A DNA stretch of 64,000 nt from Hamadaea sp013361475. GTDB lineage: Bacteria; Actinomycetota; Actinomycetes; Mycobacteriales; Micromonosporaceae. Numbering within the stretch: position 1 is the first letter of the stretch; the number at the start of each line of letters is the position of its first letter. The translations under genes were made by a program, and so were the position numbers. This document shows, in pieces, positions 18,246 to 29,338 of this stretch. The stretch is from positions 586,746 to 650,745 of the forward strand of contig NZ_JBFAHM010000002.1 in assembly GCF_040654195.1 (NCBI RefSeq). Reading direction: 5' to 3'. The notes beneath the pieces are model-generated. The model made no database searches and was not told the origin of the DNA. It saw only the letters and a program-made list of their open reading frames with translations.

Positions 18246-19919
18246 TCACTCGGGGCGGACGATCGAGTCGAGAAGCGTACGCAGCCGCGCGGTGTCGTCG
18301 GCGGTCCAGCCGTCCGGCGGCACCAGCGCGGCCCAGCCGTCGGCCACCCCGGAGCCGTAGAGGTGCCCGTGACCCGGTGGGACCTCGTTGGCGAAGGCCA
18401 GGTCCAGCATCGTCTGCCAGAACGTGACGCCTGGGTACCACCGCATGCGCTCCGGCACGTCCGGACCCCGGGGACCGTGGAGCCAGGCGGGCGGCCGAAT
18501 CAGCAGCTCGGGGCTGAACCAGACGACGGGGTCGGAGGAGTTCTGGAGGTACACCACCTTCGGGCGGACCGGGGCGATCGGCGTACGCAGCTCCTCCGCC
18601 TCGTCGGCGAACCGCACGACCGATCCGTCGCGGTAGACGGGATCCCAGACGGGCGTGCCGGGGTCGCGATGGCGGACGAGGTCGCCCCAGATCGGGTTGG
18701 CGAACGGCGGCCCGACCAGCAGCGCGCCGTCCGTCCCGGCGGCGAGCGCGTCGAGACTCCCGTACGCCGACTCGATCCCGTACGCGCCGAGGCTCTCGCC
18801 GAAGACGACGAGCTTGGGCCGGGTCTGCTCGGGCATCGCCGCCCAGCGGTCGTGGACCGCCTCGACGAGTTCCCGGGTGGTCTGGCGGACCTTCTCCTGG
18901 TCGACCACGAACGACAGCCAGCTGGGCAGGTAGGAGTACTGCATCGAGACGAGCGCGGTGTCGCCGCCGTGCATGTACTCCAGCGCGTCGGTGACGTTCT
19001 CGTCGACCCAGCCGGTGCCGGTCGCGATGACGATGCCGAGCACGGCCCGGGTGAAGGCGTTCGTCCGGTCGAGTTCGCGCAGGGCGAGCTGTGCCCGCTC
19101 GTGGGCGGTGGACGCGGAGTCGAGCCCGACGTAGACCCGGATCGGGTCGACGGCCGGAGCGCCGGTGAACGCCGTGATCTGCTGCCGGGTCGGGGCGGTG
19201 CCGATGAACGACCGGCCCTGCTTGCCCAGCGCGTCCCAGGCGACGAACGAGTTCGTCCCGCCGGATCGCAGGCCGGACAGCGGCCGGTCGACACCGGGCG
19301 CGGTCTCGCCGTTGGTCAGCGAGGCCGCCTGGCTGATGACGTTGAACGTGCCGTCGACGAGGAAGTTCTGCACGATCCCGACCGAGGCGTACGCGACGAC
19401 GAGGCAGCCCGCCGCGACCGCGATCGGCCGGGGGATCCAGCGCCCGAGCAGCTGGGTGAGGAATCGGGTGATCAGGCGCAGCCCTCGCGCCACTCCGAGC
19501 AGGACGCCGAAGGTGGCCAGTCCGACGGCGACGGTCCCGAGGACGTGGTGGACGCGGACCGGCTCCATGTCGAGCCGTTGCCGCAGCGTCTGCTGCCATG
19601 AGGCGCCCAGCCAGAGGAACACCGCCAGCGAGATCGGCCCGAGGACGGCCAGTACGCGCCACGCGATGCGGGCCGGCACGAGCGGCGGCCGCCGCCATGC
19701 GAGGCGGGCCAGCGCGCCGAGGGTCGCGCCGACGGCGTACCCGGTGGCCGCGGTCAGCCCGCAGGCGACCCCTTGCAGCGGCCACGGCCGGGGCAGGAGC
19801 GAGGGCGTGAGCGCCAAGCAGGCGAAGAGCACGGCCAGCGCGGTGCCCGTCAGGCCCAGCGTCCGCCGGATCAGCCGGGGCCGCGAAGGCGTCCGTTGAT
19901 CACCGCTCATCCTGATCAT
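18246..19919 (-). CDS. membrane alpha/beta-hydrolase family protein (Abhydrolase_9 type)
   Basis: The product is 557 residues. The first ~200 residues form four to five transmembrane helices (one reads GLTGTALAVLFACLALTPSLLP). They are followed by a soluble hydrolase domain with the nucleophile elbow VVFGESLGAYG (GxSxG). The two-part layout matches the actinobacterial Abhydrolase_9 and Abhydrolase_9_N families. The substrate is unknown; a lipid or envelope ester is plausible. The ATG at 19919 was chosen; another ATG lies three codons downstream and neither has a good ribosome binding site. Confidence 0.75.
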   Translation of the reverse strand: MIRMSGDQRTPSRPRLIRRTLGLTGTALAVLFACLALTPSLLPRPWPLQGVACGLTAATGYAVGATLGALARLAWRRPPLVPARIAWRVLAVLGPISLAVFLWLGASWQQTLRQRLDMEPVRVHHVLGTVAVGLATFGVLLGVARGLRLITRFLTQLLGRWIPRPIAVAAGCLVVAYASVGIVQNFLVDGTFNVISQAASLTNGETAPGVDRPLSGLRSGGTNSFVAWDALGKQGRSFIGTAPTRQQITAFTGAPAVDPIRVYVGLDSASTAHERAQLALRELDRTNAFTRAVLGIVIATGTGWVDENVTDALEYMHGGDTALVSMQYSYLPSWLSFVVDQEKVRQTTRELVEAVHDRWAAMPEQTRPKLVVFGESLGAYGIESAYGSLDALAAGTDGALLVGPPFANPIWGDLVRHRDPGTPVWDPVYRDGSVVRFADEAEELRTPIAPVRPKVVYLQNSSDPVVWFSPELLIRPPAWLHGPRGPDVPERMRWYPGVTFWQTMLDLAFANEVPPGHGHLYGSGVADGWAALVPPDGWTADDTARLRTLLDSIVRPE

Positions 19920-20022
19920 GCTAAGTGGTCTAGACAGCTTGTACTGGACAAAGTGGCCGCCATCACTACACACTGCATTTCCCGTAGTGACTCACCCGTT
20001 TAAGTGCGGTACTTTGTCGCGC

Positions 20023-20319
20023 GTGACTCCGACCGTGATCGCGCGGGGCGATCAGCTCCGGGCCGCTGCCAAGGAACTCCGCGAAGAAGTGGGACCTGGC
20101 CTCAGGGCGGCCCACGAGAAGATTCGGGACGACGCCACCGAGGGCGGCTTCGGGCCGACCGCGGCTCCGGTGGCTCAGCAGTTCCTGAACGCGTGGCGAG
20201 CCGAGCTGAAAGCCGTCCTCGACGCGGTCGAACAGCTCGCCGGCTCGCTGGAGCAGGCCGCGGCCGGATACGACGCCGCCGACAAGACCGCGTCCAACCG
20301 CGTCCACAATCTCCGATGA
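20023..20319 (+). CDS. ESX-like small helical protein
   Basis: This is a 98-residue, almost wholly alpha-helical protein with a short Gly-rich turn (TEGGFGPT) between two amphipathic helices, the size and shape of WXG100/ESX proteins and related DUFs. The GTG at 20023 has no ribosome binding site, but TACTTT (20010-20015) lies seven bases upstream, so the mRNA is probably leaderless and the longer upstream frame is untranslated. It is 16 bp from the large WxG/cysteine peptidase gene and presumably co-transcribed. A role as secretion partner or chaperone of that protein is inferred. Confidence 0.65.
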   Translation: MTPTVIARGDQLRAAAKELREEVGPGLRAAHEKIRDDATEGGFGPTAAPVAQQFLNAWRAELKAVLDAVEQLAGSLEQAAAGYDAADKTASNRVHNLR

Positions 20320-20335
20320 CAGGGACGGTGACCGC

Positions 20336-21880
20336 ATGAGCGAGCGCGAGACGGCCGCCAAGCTGGCGGGGCTGAAGAACGACATCCACTCCAGCTACGG
20401 CTTCTGGGGCGCCGACGACCTGGAGGACGCGGTCAACGACGCCTTGGGCGTGGCCGGGCCCCCGGGGCAGCCGAGCACGATCTCCTCCACATCAGACGCC
20501 GTACGCAACGCCCACATCGACGTCGACAAGGCGCTCACCGTGGTGCAGAAGCTGCGCAAGGCGAAGCTGCCGGAGGCGTGGAGCGGCGAGGCGCACGTGG
20601 CCGCCGACTGCGCGCTGCAGGCGCTCGAGCGGGAGCTGGAACGGGTCGGCGACGCGTTCTACGAGGCCCGGGGCGTGTTCTTCGAGCACGCGCAGAACTT
20701 GGCCGACGCGCAGAAGACCGACGCGCACGGCATGGGGCCGCTGGAGAGCGCCCGGGACAAGCTGCGCGGCCACACCGGCTGGTTCACCTACGACGGCGAC
20801 GCCGTCACAGCCGCCCACCACGAGGCGATGGCCGGCATCGACGACCGCAGCAAGGCCGCCGACCAGGCCCGGGACGCCGCCGAGCGGGCCGAGAAGCTGC
20901 TGCGCGACCTCGCGGGGGCGGCTCGGCTGTCGCATCTGTCCGGCTCCAGCCTCGACCCGATCAGCGAGCTGGCGATCGCCGACGCGGGCGGCGGCGGTGA
21001 CGCCGACGAGCTGATCCTGACGCCGCTCATGGCCGACCGGGCCCGGGAGGCGATCGACAAACTGTCCCCGGAGGACCGCAAGAAGCTCGACGCGCTGCTC
21101 GCCGGAGCCAAGTCGCCGGACGAGCAGGCGTACATCCTCAAGGCGATGGCCGCCGGCTATCCGATGGACAAGGTCGCCGAGTTCGACAAGCTGATCCACG
21201 ACCACGGCGACGACCCGCAGTGGCTGCACGAGCACCTGGCCCCGCTCGACGTCAGCGACGCCTCGAACGACACGCGCGGCCAGCACACCGACACCTTGAC
21301 CATGGGCAGGGAATGGACGCAGGGGCAGTACCCGACCTGCGTGGCCTCGTCCAACGTGATGGCCCGCAGCCAGGTCGACCCGTTGTACGCGCTCCAGCTG
21401 ACCACGGGCGGGCATCCCGGCGATCCGGCGTACGACAATCCGGACGCGTTCGCCCAGCGACTGCGCGACGAGCAGGAGCGGGTCTATGACGACGGCCGCA
21501 ACTGGACCCAGAAGCTGCCGCTGATCGGGTCGGACGGGATGAACTCGGGTCAGTCGGAGTCGATCGCCAACCAGAACGTCGCCCCGCACACCGGGGTCGA
21601 GTACGACAACCACGACCTCGACAACGCCGACGACCGCCGCGACGCGCTTCGCAAGGCCGAACAGGCCGTGGACCAGGGCGTACCGGTGCCGTTCGCGTCC
21701 CGCGACAGCAGTGGCGGCCATGAGATGCTGATCGTCGGGCACGACGGCGACATGGTGCAGATCTACAACCCGTGGGGCTACACCGTCTGGGTCAACGAGG
21801 ACGACTTCATCAACGGGCACATGGAAGCCGTGCAGCAGGGCGTACCCACGACGCCGGCCACCATCCGGCTGCCGAAGTAA
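20336..21880 (+). CDS. WxG-type N-domain fused to a calpain/papain-like cysteine peptidase
   Basis: The protein has 514 residues. Residues 1-200 are helical and heptad-rich with a WSG turn at 82-84, like ESX/type VII secreted proteins; 200-320 form a linker. The C-terminal domain has QGQYPTC with Gln329 six residues before Cys335, the papain/calpain oxyanion-hole spacing. GGHEMLIVGHDG (His462) and YNPWG (Asn478) follow, as in the calpain R/Y-NPWG motif. All catalytic positions appear intact. Secretion by a type VII system and an effector role against a competitor or host are inferred. The ATG at 20336 is 16 bp after the small ESX-like gene. Confidence 0.75.
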   Translation: MSERETAAKLAGLKNDIHSSYGFWGADDLEDAVNDALGVAGPPGQPSTISSTSDAVRNAHIDVDKALTVVQKLRKAKLPEAWSGEAHVAADCALQALERELERVGDAFYEARGVFFEHAQNLADAQKTDAHGMGPLESARDKLRGHTGWFTYDGDAVTAAHHEAMAGIDDRSKAADQARDAAERAEKLLRDLAGAARLSHLSGSSLDPISELAIADAGGGGDADELILTPLMADRAREAIDKLSPEDRKKLDALLAGAKSPDEQAYILKAMAAGYPMDKVAEFDKLIHDHGDDPQWLHEHLAPLDVSDASNDTRGQHTDTLTMGREWTQGQYPTCVASSNVMARSQVDPLYALQLTTGGHPGDPAYDNPDAFAQRLRDEQERVYDDGRNWTQKLPLIGSDGMNSGQSESIANQNVAPHTGVEYDNHDLDNADDRRDALRKAEQAVDQGVPVPFASRDSSGGHEMLIVGHDGDMVQIYNPWGYTVWVNEDDFINGHMEAVQQGVPTTPATIRLPK

Positions 21881-21889
21881 GGACGAGCG

Positions 21890-22285
21890 ATGCAGCGCAG
21901 CCACCCCACCCGCGGCCACGAAACCCGCACCGACGCCGAAGTGCTCGGCCTTGACGTGCCCGAACTGCTGCGCTCCGGCCTGCCCCAGGATCCCAAGTTG
22001 TACGCCGAGGGCGCGATCGCGGCGGCGCTGGCCGCCGACCGGCTGGGTGTCCTGCCCCGGTCGATCACCTTCCTGGCCGAGATCGTCCGGCGCGGCGGCC
22101 TCGAGTACGCCCGCTCGCTGCCCGAGCCGTTGCCGGAGCCGGAGCAGGCCGCCCTGGTCCGGTCGTGGCTCGACGCGGCGGCCGAGGTGCGGTGGGCGGA
22201 TGCCTTCGAAGGCGGCGACGCCGTCGCGCGGTGGCTCGACGCCGTCGCGGTGGTGCTCAGCTCCCGACGGTCACAGACCAGCTGA
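21890..22285 (+). CDS. hypothetical protein downstream of the cysteine peptidase (possible immunity protein)
   Basis: This 131-residue soluble acidic protein is not recognised. It has helical segments, repeated Glu-Pro (LPEPLPEPEQAALV) and an A-D-A-F-E-G-G-D motif. The ATG follows AAGGACGAG nine bases after the peptidase stop, so it belongs to the same operon. Position directly behind a putative toxin suggests an immunity or regulatory role, inference only. Its 3' end overlaps the convergent inhibitor-like gene by 29 bp. Confidence 0.6.
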   Translation: MQRSHPTRGHETRTDAEVLGLDVPELLRSGLPQDPKLYAEGAIAAALAADRLGVLPRSITFLAEIVRRGGLEYARSLPEPLPEPEQAALVRSWLDAAAEVRWADAFEGGDAVARWLDAVAVVLSSRRSQTS

Positions 22286-22697
22286 CCGTCGACGACGCGG
22301 CGCGGCGGCGGTCGTTGTCGCAGCCCTGGAAACAGTTGGTGAGCGTGATCGTGGTGGTGCCGGGGGCCTTGGCCTTGAAGGTGATCAGCCGTTCGCCGGC
22401 GCCACCGCCGTCGGCCGGGCCGAAGACGCGGTCCGACAGGCTGTCGGCGACCAGGGTCGACCCGATCTGCTCGGCGATCGCCGGGTCGGCGACGGTGGCG
22501 GACCAGTTGTCGCCCACCGACGCGCCCCGGTCACGGACCACGAGGGTGAAGACCGATCCGTCGGAGACCGCCACCGCGGAGTGGCCGGCGTCGTACTGGT
22601 CGCCGTAGGTCACCTTGCGATAGACGGCCACGCCGCCGACCACCGCGCCCACCAGAACCACCACCGCCACCAAGGACCACACGAGCCAGCGTCGCAT
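22257..22697 (-). CDS. membrane-anchored chagasin-like (I42-type) putative protease inhibitor
   Basis: The protein has 146 residues: one N-terminal transmembrane segment (residues ~5-26), then an exported beta-rich domain. GGGGAGERLITFKAKAPGTT with a following I-T-L-T strand and a final S-V-T-V strand resembles the G-x-G...F-x-F...A-G pattern of chagasin-type I42 inhibitors, although the NPTTGY loop is replaced by GASVGDNWS. Chagasins block papain-family peptidases. The ATG at 22697 has TATAGT six bases upstream and no ribosome binding site, a leaderless start. It faces the cysteine-peptidase module; whether it inhibits that enzyme is inference. Confidence 0.5.
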   Translation of the reverse strand: MRRWLVWSLVAVVVLVGAVVGGVAVYRKVTYGDQYDAGHSAVAVSDGSVFTLVVRDRGASVGDNWSATVADPAIAEQIGSTLVADSLSDRVFGPADGGGAGERLITFKAKAPGTTTITLTNCFQGCDNDRRRAASSTVSWSVTVGS

Positions 22698-22728
22698 CGG
22701 GGCACTATAGCGAAGCGACGGCGCCCGT

Positions 22729-23328
22729 TCAGGGGCGCAGCCCGGCCAGCACGAAGTCGGCCAGCTCGTCGGCGATCTCGACCGCCTTCTTCGGCCCGTC
22801 CGGACGGAACCAGGTGGGCATCGAGGTGTTCACCCCGAAGATCGCCCAGGAGATCACCTCCGGCGACGCGTACGCCGCGAAGACGCCGGACTCCTGCGCG
22901 TCCCGGATGATCCCGCGGACGGTGTCCTGGTAGCGCCGCCACTCCGCGCGCAGGGTCTGCCAGCGTTCCTCGTCGAGCCGGGAGGCTTCACGGGAGAACA
23001 CGGCGACCGCGCGGGAGTTCTCCGACGTGGTCTCGGCCAGCGATCGGATGATCTCGCGCAGCGTCGTGGCGGGATCGGCTCCCTGAGCGACGATCGCGTC
23101 CAGGCGGGCCAGCTGGTCGGTGAGCAGCGAATGGTAGATCTCGAAGAGGAGGTCTTCCTTCGCGCCGAAGTAGTGGTAGAGGGCGCCCTTGGTGACCCCG
23201 GCCCGAGTCACGACCTGCTGGACCGAGGTGGCGTCGTACCCGTTCGCCGCGAACAGCTCCACCGCGCAGGCGAGAATGCGTTCGCGGACCATGCGCACAT
23301 CAGAGCGCAGCCCCGGGTCCGATGTCAA
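22729..23328 (-). CDS. TetR/AcrR-family regulator
   Basis: The product is 199 residues. The TetR helix-turn-helix is ILACAVELFAANGYDATSVQQVVTRAGVTKGALYHYFGAKEDLL (in two halves around residue 35), followed by a helical ligand domain. A 12-bp palindrome sits immediately upstream, so autorepression is likely. The longest frame uses TTG at 23328, right at the palindrome edge and without a ribosome binding site. An ATG at 23292 that keeps the whole DNA-binding domain is the alternative. It is followed by the inhibitor-like gene on the same strand and may or may not control it. Confidence 0.85.
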   Translation of the reverse strand: MTSDPGLRSDVRMVRERILACAVELFAANGYDATSVQQVVTRAGVTKGALYHYFGAKEDLLFEIYHSLLTDQLARLDAIVAQGADPATTLREIIRSLAETTSENSRAVAVFSREASRLDEERWQTLRAEWRRYQDTVRGIIRDAQESGVFAAYASPEVISWAIFGVNTSMPTWFRPDGPKKAVEIADELADFVLAGLRP

Positions 23329-23345
23329 TTCCGACCGGTCGGTAT
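23328..23345. promoter_or_regulatory. TetR operator-like palindrome
   Basis: ATTCCGACCGGTCGGTAT has a perfect 12-bp core CCGACCGGTCGG (23331-23342) and near-symmetric flanks. It touches the 5' end of the TetR gene and lies 40 bp downstream of the end of the ClpC-type gene. Self-operator function is inferred from position and from the frequent use of this palindrome class by TetR proteins. Confidence 0.6.
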
Positions 23346-23385
23346 GCCGCTCGGGACACCGCGTCAGGACGCTCGGACCGCCGCG

Positions 23386-25899
<2,514 letters not shown>

Positions 25900-26025
25900 A
25901 GCGATCTCCCCCCAGACGATGCGGGCAACCTGCGTCGGCTACCCCACCGTAACCGGCCTCAAACACCGAGGTCCGCCGTTTGGGCGGGGCCGTTTCGCCC
26001 AGGTCGATGCGGGTACGCGACGCCC

Positions 26026-27039
26026 ATGGACGATCGCTATCCGGCGACTCCCCCGCTACCCAGCTCGCTTCAGGTGGAGATCACGTCCGCCTGCAACCTG
26101 CGGTGCGCCATGTGCCTGGTGAGCTATCGGGCGCCGGTGAACAAGCTGGCCGGGGCGATGGGGCCGGACCTGTTCGAGCCGTTGGTCGACTCGCTGCCCG
26201 AGCTGGACACCCTCACCCTGCAGGGGCTCGGCGAACCGCTGCTGTCGCCTTACCTGCTCAGGCACATCGGGTACGCCAAAGAACGTGGTGTTCGCGCCGG
26301 CTTCAACTCCAACGCCACGCTGCTGACGCGGGGCCGGGCCGAGGAGCTGGTCGGCTCCGGAGTCGACTGGCTGCACGTGTCGCTGGACGGGGCGCGGGCG
26401 GAGACGTTCGAGGGCATCCGGGCCGGTGCGGACTTCGATCGGGTCGTCGGCAACCTGTCCGGCCTGGTCGAGGCGAAACGGTCGGCGGACTCCCCGAGTC
26501 CGTGGATCCGGGTCGTGTTCGTGGCGATGCGCCGCAATGTCGGCGAACTGGCCGCGCTCGTCCAGCTGCTCGGCGAGGTGGGCGTCGACGAGGTGCGGGT
26601 GCAGAACCTGTCGCATTCCTTCTCCGACACCGACCCGTCCGGCCAGTACGCCGGAATCCGCGACTTCGCGGCCGCCGAGGCACTGTGGACGGGCGCGGAC
26701 TCCGATCGCGTGGGCGAGGCGTTCGCCGAGGCCCGCGACGCGGCCCGGGACAACGGCGTACGCCTGCGGCTGCCGGGCCTGACGCCGGCTCCGTCGCGGG
26801 ATCCGGACCGGCCGGGCTGCACCTGGCCCTGGGATTCGGCCTACGTCACCAGCGCCGGTGTCGTCCAGCCGTGCTGCATGGTGATGGGCGACGACCGGGT
26901 GCACCTGGGCGACCTCACCGAGCAGACGTTCCCGGAGATCTGGCACGGCGAGGCGTACCAGGAGTTCCGGCGGCAGCTGACCACCGAGGAGCCGCCCGAG
27001 GTCTGCCGCGGCTGTTCGCTGTATCAGTCGACCTTCTGA
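26026..27039 (+). CDS. radical SAM/SPASM-domain protein
   Basis: The protein has 337 residues. The radical SAM cluster motif is CNLRCAMC (Cys23, Cys27, Cys30), followed by a partial TIM barrel. The C-terminal SPASM-like region has CTWPW, QPCCMV, HLGDL and ICHG-like turns, ending in VCRGCSLY, enough Cys for an auxiliary Fe-S cluster. SPASM proteins modify peptides, proteins or small molecules. No precursor peptide or partner enzyme lies beside this gene, so the substrate is unknown. Its end overlaps the convergent TetR gene by 16 bp. Confidence 0.85.
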   Translation: MDDRYPATPPLPSSLQVEITSACNLRCAMCLVSYRAPVNKLAGAMGPDLFEPLVDSLPELDTLTLQGLGEPLLSPYLLRHIGYAKERGVRAGFNSNATLLTRGRAEELVGSGVDWLHVSLDGARAETFEGIRAGADFDRVVGNLSGLVEAKRSADSPSPWIRVVFVAMRRNVGELAALVQLLGEVGVDEVRVQNLSHSFSDTDPSGQYAGIRDFAAAEALWTGADSDRVGEAFAEARDAARDNGVRLRLPGLTPAPSRDPDRPGCTWPWDSAYVTSAGVVQPCCMVMGDDRVHLGDLTEQTFPEIWHGEAYQEFRRQLTTEEPPEVCRGCSLYQSTF

Positions 27040-27605
27040 GCGCCGCCCGGTGGCCGCAGCCCGTCCAGGACGACCCGGACGACGCGTACGCGGGCGGCCG
27101 GGTCGTCGCTGAGGTGCTCGACCGCACGGGACGTCCCGACGAGCAGCCCCAGCAGATCGGGCAGCGTCACGTCGGACCGCACGGCGTCCGCCTCCTGCGC
27201 CCGCGTCAGCAGTACGCCCAGCGCCCGCCGGACCCATTGCCCGACCTCCGGGCTGTCGGTGGTCACGCCGGCCCGGGCCAGCGCGTCCACCAGGGCGTTC
27301 TTCGTCGCGGCACCCTCCACAGTGGTCGTGAAGAACTCGGCGAAGGCGGCGCCCGGATCGGCGCTGGCGGCCAGCTGATCGGCGAGGTCGGCCAGCCGGG
27401 CGAGCCGGGCGTGGTAGACCGCCTCGATCAGCTGTTCCTTGGTCGGGAAGTGCCGGAACACGGTGCCGACGCCCACGCCGGCCGCGCGGGCCACATCCTC
27501 GGTCGACGCGGTCACGCCCTGTTCGGCGAAGACCTGCTCGGCCGCGACCAGCAGCTTTTCCCGGTTGCGACGGGCGTCGGCCCGCAACGGCGGATCGGGA
27601 GTCAT
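27024..27605 (-). CDS. TetR-family regulator with a twin operator
   Basis: The protein has 193 residues, with the TetR DNA-binding domain at the N-terminus (KLLVAAEQVFAEQG ... VARAAGVGVGTVFRHFPTKEQL) and a C-terminal ligand domain resembling TetR_C of SCO-type regulators. The ATG at 27605 is preceded by GAGGGGG. The divergent space to the SnoaL-like gene is 89 bp and holds two perfect 16-bp palindromes. Repression of itself and of the SnoaL-like gene is inferred. An unknown small hydrophobic inducer is typical for the family. Confidence 0.88.
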   Translation of the reverse strand: MTPDPPLRADARRNREKLLVAAEQVFAEQGVTASTEDVARAAGVGVGTVFRHFPTKEQLIEAVYHARLARLADLADQLAASADPGAAFAEFFTTTVEGAATKNALVDALARAGVTTDSPEVGQWVRRALGVLLTRAQEADAVRSDVTLPDLLGLLVGTSRAVEHLSDDPAARVRVVRVVLDGLRPPGGAQKVD

Positions 27606-27623
27606 CGCGACCCCCTCGACAAC

Positions 27624-27668
27624 CGGAGTCGCGACTCCGTATAGTTGTTAACCGGAGTGATCACTCCG
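27624..27668. promoter_or_regulatory. two perfect 16-bp palindromes, twin TetR operators
   Basis: CGGAGTCGCGACTCCG (27624-27639) and CGGAGTGATCACTCCG (27653-27668) share arms CGGAGT/ACTCCG and differ only in the central four bases. Their centres are 29 bp apart, close to three DNA turns, which would place two dimers on the same face. They fill the whole divergent promoter between the TetR gene and the SnoaL-like gene. Confidence 0.8.
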
Positions 27669-27694
27669 ATAGTGTACGGCGAAAGGACTCCGTC

Positions 27695-28087
27695 TTGACA
27701 CCCCAGGAGCTGTGGCACGAGCGTGTCCGGATCATCAACGAACACCGCTGGGCCGACCTGGCCGGCCTGTACGCCGACGACGCGGTCGTCGAGATGGCCT
27801 TCGCGACGCCGGAGCCGTTCCGGATCAGCGGCCGCCAGGCGCTGGCCGACCGGCTGACCTCGATGGGGCAGGGACCGCTCCGGTTCGAGGTACGCGACGC
27901 CGTCATCCACGAGACGGCCGACCCGGAGACGATCATCGTCGAATACCGCTATCACGGGACGAACACCGCGACCGGGCAGACCGGCGAGATCAACAACATC
28001 CAGCTGTTCCGCAGCCGGGACGGCAAGCTCGTCGAGACCCACGACTACCACGACCACCACGCGATCGGCGTACTGCTCGGACGTTGA
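27695..28087 (+). CDS. SnoaL-like (NTF2-fold) protein
   Basis: The protein has 130 residues. The pattern ELWHERVRIINEHRWADLAGLYADDAV near the N-terminus, then a G-R-Q-A-L-A-D-R helix and a final H-D-Y-H-D-H-H stretch, fits the SnoaL-like polyketide cyclase/NTF2 fold. The TTG start was chosen because GAAAGGA lies 7 nt upstream and no ATG or GTG is near. It is the only obvious target of the divergent TetR regulator, so a small-molecule detoxification or isomerisation role is plausible. Confidence 0.75.
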   Translation: MTPQELWHERVRIINEHRWADLAGLYADDAVVEMAFATPEPFRISGRQALADRLTSMGQGPLRFEVRDAVIHETADPETIIVEYRYHGTNTATGQTGEINNIQLFRSRDGKLVETHDYHDHHAIGVLLGR

Positions 28088-28147
28088 GGCGGGCAATCGG
28101 CCGGTGATCCGCTTCCGGCGGGGCGGCCCAGGGACGACACTGACGGA

Positions 28148-29248
28148 ATGACGATCGACGAGGTCAGCCGACCCGGCCGCCTGGCCGCTCCGGGCGAGGC
28201 GATCAGCTCCGAGGAACTGGCGCTGGCGGCCCGCAACCACGGGCTGCCGCTGGAGGCGCTGCGCTGGGAGATCACCCCGCCCGGCCTGCACTACCTGCTC
28301 GTGCACTACGACATTCCGGCGCTCGACGCGGACGCCTGGCGGCTGCGGGTCGGCGGCCTCGTGGACACCCCGCTCGATCTCGACCTCGCCGCCCTGCGGG
28401 CGCTGCCGGCCCGGACCGTCCGCGTGACCATGGAATGCGCCGGCAACGGCCGAGCCCGCCTGGAACCCCGCCCGGTCAGCCAGCCGTGGCTGGTCGAGGC
28501 GGTCGGCACCGCCGAGTGGACCGGCGTGCCGCTGCGGGAGGTGCTCGACGCGGCAGGCGTACGCCGGGAGACCGTCGACGTCGTCTTCACCGGCGCCGAC
28601 CACGGTGTCGAACGCGGGGTCGAGCAGGACTATCAGCGGGCGCTCTCGCTGGCCGAAGCCCGCCGCGACGACGTGCTGCTGGCGTACGCGATGAACGGCC
28701 AACCCCTGCCGCCACAGCACGGCTTTCCGCTGCGGCTCGTGGTGCCGGGCTGGTACGGCATGGCGCACGTGAAGTGGCTCGTCGGGATCGAGACGATCGA
28801 CCGGGAGTTCGACGGCTTCCAGCACACCGTGGCGTACCGGATGCGGCAGTCGCCGGACGACCCGGGTGAGCCGGTGACGCGGATCGCCCCGCGGGCGCTG
28901 CTCGTCCCGCCGGGCCACCCCGACTTCATGAGCCGTACGCGGATCGTCCGCCCGGGGCCGGTGACACTCGAGGGGCGAGCCTGGTCAGGCCGGGGGCCGG
29001 TCGAGCGCGTCGAAGTGAGCGCCGACGACGGACGCACCTGGTTCGAGGCCCGGCTGGAACCGGCCGGCGAGCATCCCTGGGCCTGGCGACGGTTCACCGC
29101 CGAGTGGCAGGCCGAGCCGGGCACTCACGTGCTCGCCGCTCGAGCTGTCACGGCCGACGGTGAGGCGCAGCCCGCCGACCAGGTGTGGAGCCGGGGCGGA
29201 TTCGCCAACAACGCCGCACAGCGGATCGACGTGCTCTGCACCAGCTGA
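28148..29248 (+). CDS. sulfite oxidase-fold molybdopterin oxidoreductase
   Basis: The product is 366 residues. It carries the sulfite oxidase molybdopterin-binding domain: W-R-L-R-V-G-G-L-V-D-T-P-L near residue 60, and VTMECAGNGRAR with the Cys that binds molybdenum. GFPLRLVVPGWYGMAHVKWL follows, then the C-terminal Mo-co dimerisation domain (VEVSADDGRTWFEA). No heme domain or signal peptide is present, so it is cytosolic and needs another electron acceptor. No ribosome binding site is visible; GACACT lies six bases before the ATG. Confidence 0.88.
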   Translation: MTIDEVSRPGRLAAPGEAISSEELALAARNHGLPLEALRWEITPPGLHYLLVHYDIPALDADAWRLRVGGLVDTPLDLDLAALRALPARTVRVTMECAGNGRARLEPRPVSQPWLVEAVGTAEWTGVPLREVLDAAGVRRETVDVVFTGADHGVERGVEQDYQRALSLAEARRDDVLLAYAMNGQPLPPQHGFPLRLVVPGWYGMAHVKWLVGIETIDREFDGFQHTVAYRMRQSPDDPGEPVTRIAPRALLVPPGHPDFMSRTRIVRPGPVTLEGRAWSGRGPVERVEVSADDGRTWFEARLEPAGEHPWAWRRFTAEWQAEPGTHVLAARAVTADGEAQPADQVWSRGGFANNAAQRIDVLCTS

Positions 29249-29338
29249 GAAGTCTTCGGCAAGTCGTGGCATAGAACTCGGCCTCGGGGTAATACTTACG
29301 ATATCGGAGTTTACGTCCCGATAAAGGGGGGTGCCGCG

